A DNA stretch of 64,000 bases, taken from CAWCTD01 sp963798455 (lineage in GTDB: Bacteria > Acidobacteriota > Terriglobia > Bryobacterales > Bryobacteraceae). How positions within the stretch are numbered: position 1 is the stretch's first letter; each line of letters begins with the position of its first letter. Below are positions 61,864-64,000 of the stretch, piece by piece. The DNA is taken from the NCBI GenBank assembly GCA_963798455.1, contig CAWCTD010000003.1, forward strand, positions 3,844,001 to 3,908,000, read 5' to 3'. Below the pieces are notes generated by a model that did no database searches, was not told the origin of the DNA, and worked only from the letters and a program-made list of their open reading frames with translations. The position numbers and the translations under genes are program-made.

Positions 61864-64000
61864 TGTTGGCGCGCCTGGTCGCATTCTCGATTCGTTTCCG
61901 CGGCGTGGTGATCGCCCTTGCCTGCCTGGTGATCGGTTACGGCGTTTACATCACCGCCCACGCCCGCTACGATGTCTACCCCGAGTTCGCGCCGCCCCTG
62001 GTGATCATACAGGCGGAGGCCCCGGGGCTTTCTCCTGAGGAGGTCGAATCACTGGTTACCCGGCCCGTGGAGAATGCAGTGAACGGCGTCGGGAACCTGG
62101 AGTCTGTTCGGTCGCAGTCTATCCAGGGACTGTCGGTGGTGACCGCGGTGTTCCGTGAGGGCGCCGACGTGTACCGGGCGCGTCAGATGGTCAGCGAACG
62201 GCTCGCCGGCGCGCTGGCTGAGATGCCCGCGGGCGCAAAGCCTCCCAGAATGGCGCCTCTAGCCACGTCGACCAGCCTGGTGTATATCGCAGGTCTCACC
62301 TCGGAAAAACGGTCTCTCATGGACCTCCGCACGTTCGCCGACTGGACATTGCGGCCGCGGCTCCTGGCCGTTTCGGGCGTCGCCAGTGTCTCTGTGTTTG
62401 GCGGCGAGGTCAGACAGTTGCAGATCCAACTTCGTCCGGACCGGCTGCTGGCCTACGGGATCACGACCGACGACGTGCTCGCCTCAGCGCGGCAGGCGAC
62501 CGGCATCCGCGGGGCGGGGTTCGTGTACACGGGTGTGCAGCGCATCGTCTTGCAGGCAAGGGGACAATCGCTGACGCCCCAGGAGCTCGGCGCGGTGGCG
62601 CTTGCGCGCCCCAACGGCGTGACCGTCCGCTTGCGAGACGTGGCTAACGTAGTGAATGCGCCCGAGCCCAAGATCGGCGACGCCACCATCGAGGGCAAGC
62701 GCGGCGTCATGGTGGAAGTCACGGCGCAACTGGGCGCCAACACCGTCGAAGTGAGCCGCGGGATCGAGAAGGCGTTGGATGACATGAAGCCGCTGTTCGA
62801 AGCCGAGCAGATCGCGCTGCATCCCGGCCTTTTCCGGCCCGCCGGGTTCATTGAGACGGCGATTCACAACATCGGCGCCTCGCTTATATTCGGAGGGGTG
62901 CTCGTATCGGTGGTCCTCTTCCTGTTCCTGTTCAACCTGCGGACCCCGTTCATCTCGCTCACGGCCATCCCGCTGTCCCTCCTGGTCGCCGTGATCGTGC
63001 TCGACCGCTGGGGCGTGACGCTGAACACGCTGACCCTGGGGGGACTCGCGATCGCGATCGGCGCCGTGGTCGATGACGCCATCATCGATGTCGAGAATAT
63101 CTTCCGCAGGCTGCGGGAGAACGCCCGCCTGCCTCAGCCCCGGCCTGCATTCGATGTGGTGCTCGACGCTTCCCTTGAGGTTCGGAGCGCCGTGGTTTAT
63201 GCCACCTTCGTGGTGGCGCTGGTCTTTCTGCCGGTTCTGACAATGTCCGGGGTGCAGGGCCGGCTGTTTGCGCCGCTCGGCGCGGCGTACATCCTGGCCA
63301 TACTGGCTTCGCTGGCCGTCGCGCTGACGGTCACTCCCGCGCTCTCGTACGCGCTTCTGGTGAAACAGGGCGGCACCGCCGCGGAGTCGCCGCTGCTCGC
63401 GCGGTTGAAGGGCGGCTACCTGCGTCTTTTGGAGAGTCTAGCCACGCATCCCAAGCTGGTGATCCTGGGCGCGCTGGCCCTGTTCCTCGCCGCCGCCGCC
63501 GCACTGCCGTTTTTCGGCGGCGAGTTCCTTCCAGAGTTAAGGGAAGGCCACCTGATCGTACACATGGCCGCGGTGCCGGGCACGTCCTTGGACGAATCGG
63601 TGCGATTGGGCGCCAGGGTCACCTCTGTGCTGAAGGCCATCCCGTACATTCGCTCAGTGTCTCAGCAGATCGGCCGCGCCGAGTTGAGCGAGGACACCTG
63701 GGGCACCCACTATAGCGAGTTCCATGTCGACTTCAAGCCGCTCTCGGGGGAGCAGGCTGAGGCCGTCGAGCCGGAGATCCGGCGCGCGCTTTCGCAGTTC
63801 CCGGGTGTGTACTTCGCCATCAAGCCCTTCCTCACCGAGAGGATGGAGGAGGTCATGTCCGGCGTGAACGCCGAAGTTGTCATCAAGATTTTCGGAGAGG
63901 ACCTTGACTCGCTCGACCGCACCGCCCGCCGGGTGGCGAGCGTGGTCGCCGGAATCCGGGGCGCCGCGGACGTCCAGATGGAATCCCCCCCAGGGATGCC
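61863..64000 (+). CDS. RND efflux transporter, CusA/CzcA-like (3' end cut by window edge)
   Basis: First 712 codons of a roughly 1030-residue pump. TM1, periplasmic porter domains, then GAVVDDAIIDVENIF in TM4 (proton relay Asp residues of heavy-metal/efflux RND) and the GGEFLPELREG segment that follows TM7. Whether it moves cations such as Cu/Ag or other compounds cannot be fixed: the Met triad of CusA is not clearly visible. Start ATG overlaps the stop of the adaptor gene (TAATG). Confidence 0.87.
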   Translation, partial: MLARLVAFSIRFRGVVIALACLVIGYGVYITAHARYDVYPEFAPPLVIIQAEAPGLSPEEVESLVTRPVENAVNGVGNLESVRSQSIQGLSVVTAVFREGADVYRARQMVSERLAGALAEMPAGAKPPRMAPLATSTSLVYIAGLTSEKRSLMDLRTFADWTLRPRLLAVSGVASVSVFGGEVRQLQIQLRPDRLLAYGITTDDVLASARQATGIRGAGFVYTGVQRIVLQARGQSLTPQELGAVALARPNGVTVRLRDVANVVNAPEPKIGDATIEGKRGVMVEVTAQLGANTVEVSRGIEKALDDMKPLFEAEQIALHPGLFRPAGFIETAIHNIGASLIFGGVLVSVVLFLFLFNLRTPFISLTAIPLSLLVAVIVLDRWGVTLNTLTLGGLAIAIGAVVDDAIIDVENIFRRLRENARLPQPRPAFDVVLDASLEVRSAVVYATFVVALVFLPVLTMSGVQGRLFAPLGAAYILAILASLAVALTVTPALSYALLVKQGGTAAESPLLARLKGGYLRLLESLATHPKLVILGALALFLAAAAALPFFGGEFLPELREGHLIVHMAAVPGTSLDESVRLGARVTSVLKAIPYIRSVSQQIGRAELSEDTWGTHYSEFHVDFKPLSGEQAEAVEPEIRRALSQFPGVYFAIKPFLTERMEEVMSGVNAEVVIKIFGEDLDSLDRTARRVASVVAGIRGAADVQMESPPGM

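Overview
The window is 64 kb of GC-rich bacterial chromosome with dense, mostly co-directional operons. An Oar-type TonB-dependent receptor, several secreted glycoside hydrolases and lipoproteins, Tat-exported Gfo/Idh-type oxidoreductases, ASPIC/UnbV and TPR proteins, and hpnI/hpnJ-like hopanoid genes together suggest an Acidobacteriota member of the Bryobacterales/Solibacter type. This placement is inferred from gene content; there is no rRNA in the window.

Layout. 1-10.6 kb: a sugar-porter MFS (cut by the window edge), an ABC-F ATPase, an M50 protease, a DEAD-box helicase, a B12/radical-SAM enzyme, a RodZ-like protein, a Tat-exported Gfo/Idh oxidoreductase, a HEAT-repeat protein and a UroD-family protein. 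10.6-29.8 kb, all on the minus strand: a carbohydrate-use and envelope region with three paralogous GH35-like secreted hydrolases, a GH30-like hydrolase, an 1160-residue TonB-dependent receptor, an FG-GAP/UnbV plus TPR pair, a three-gene overlapping operon led by a phosphatase-fold protein and ending in a CxxCH/beta-propeller/TPR protein, and an MBL-fold hydrolase. 30-31.2 kb: serA, split by a one-base frameshift.

31.24-41.49 kb is a genomic island integrated at tRNA-Arg(ACG). The intact tRNA is at 41409-41485 (minus) and an exact 48-bp copy of its 3' part is at 31241-31288. The island carries a membrane-anchored methyltransferase, three PilZ-domain genes, a zinc-finger anti-sigma-like microprotein, a large uncharacterised protein, an ISL3 remnant, an intact IS3-family insertion with a 4-bp target duplication, and a retron-like cassette. 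The cassette reads: consensus sigma-70 promoter, hairpin-rich non-coding stretch, 85-aa helical protein, XRE regulator, and a reverse transcriptase with NAxxH, YIDD and VTG motifs. This is the most interesting system in the window and is probably a phage-defence module.

41.5-64 kb returns to ordinary chromosome: a four-gene translationally coupled hpnJ-DMT-DMT-hpnI hopanoid operon, a tandem pair of MFS transporters, a frameshifted cutA, ftsB/divIC-like, rhaA, a PAS-GAF-GGDEF-EAL protein, P5C dehydrogenase, YtxH-like protein, ferredoxin, cold-shock protein, infA, UDP-GlcNAc 2-epimerase, a stand-alone ClpB-D2-like ATPase, rsmI, and a CusCBA-like efflux operon that runs off the right edge. Several single-base disruptions (serA, cutA, the 5' end of the TolC gene, the 36.2-kb ORF) may be real or may be sequence errors. 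No CRISPR array, rRNA or replication origin was seen.
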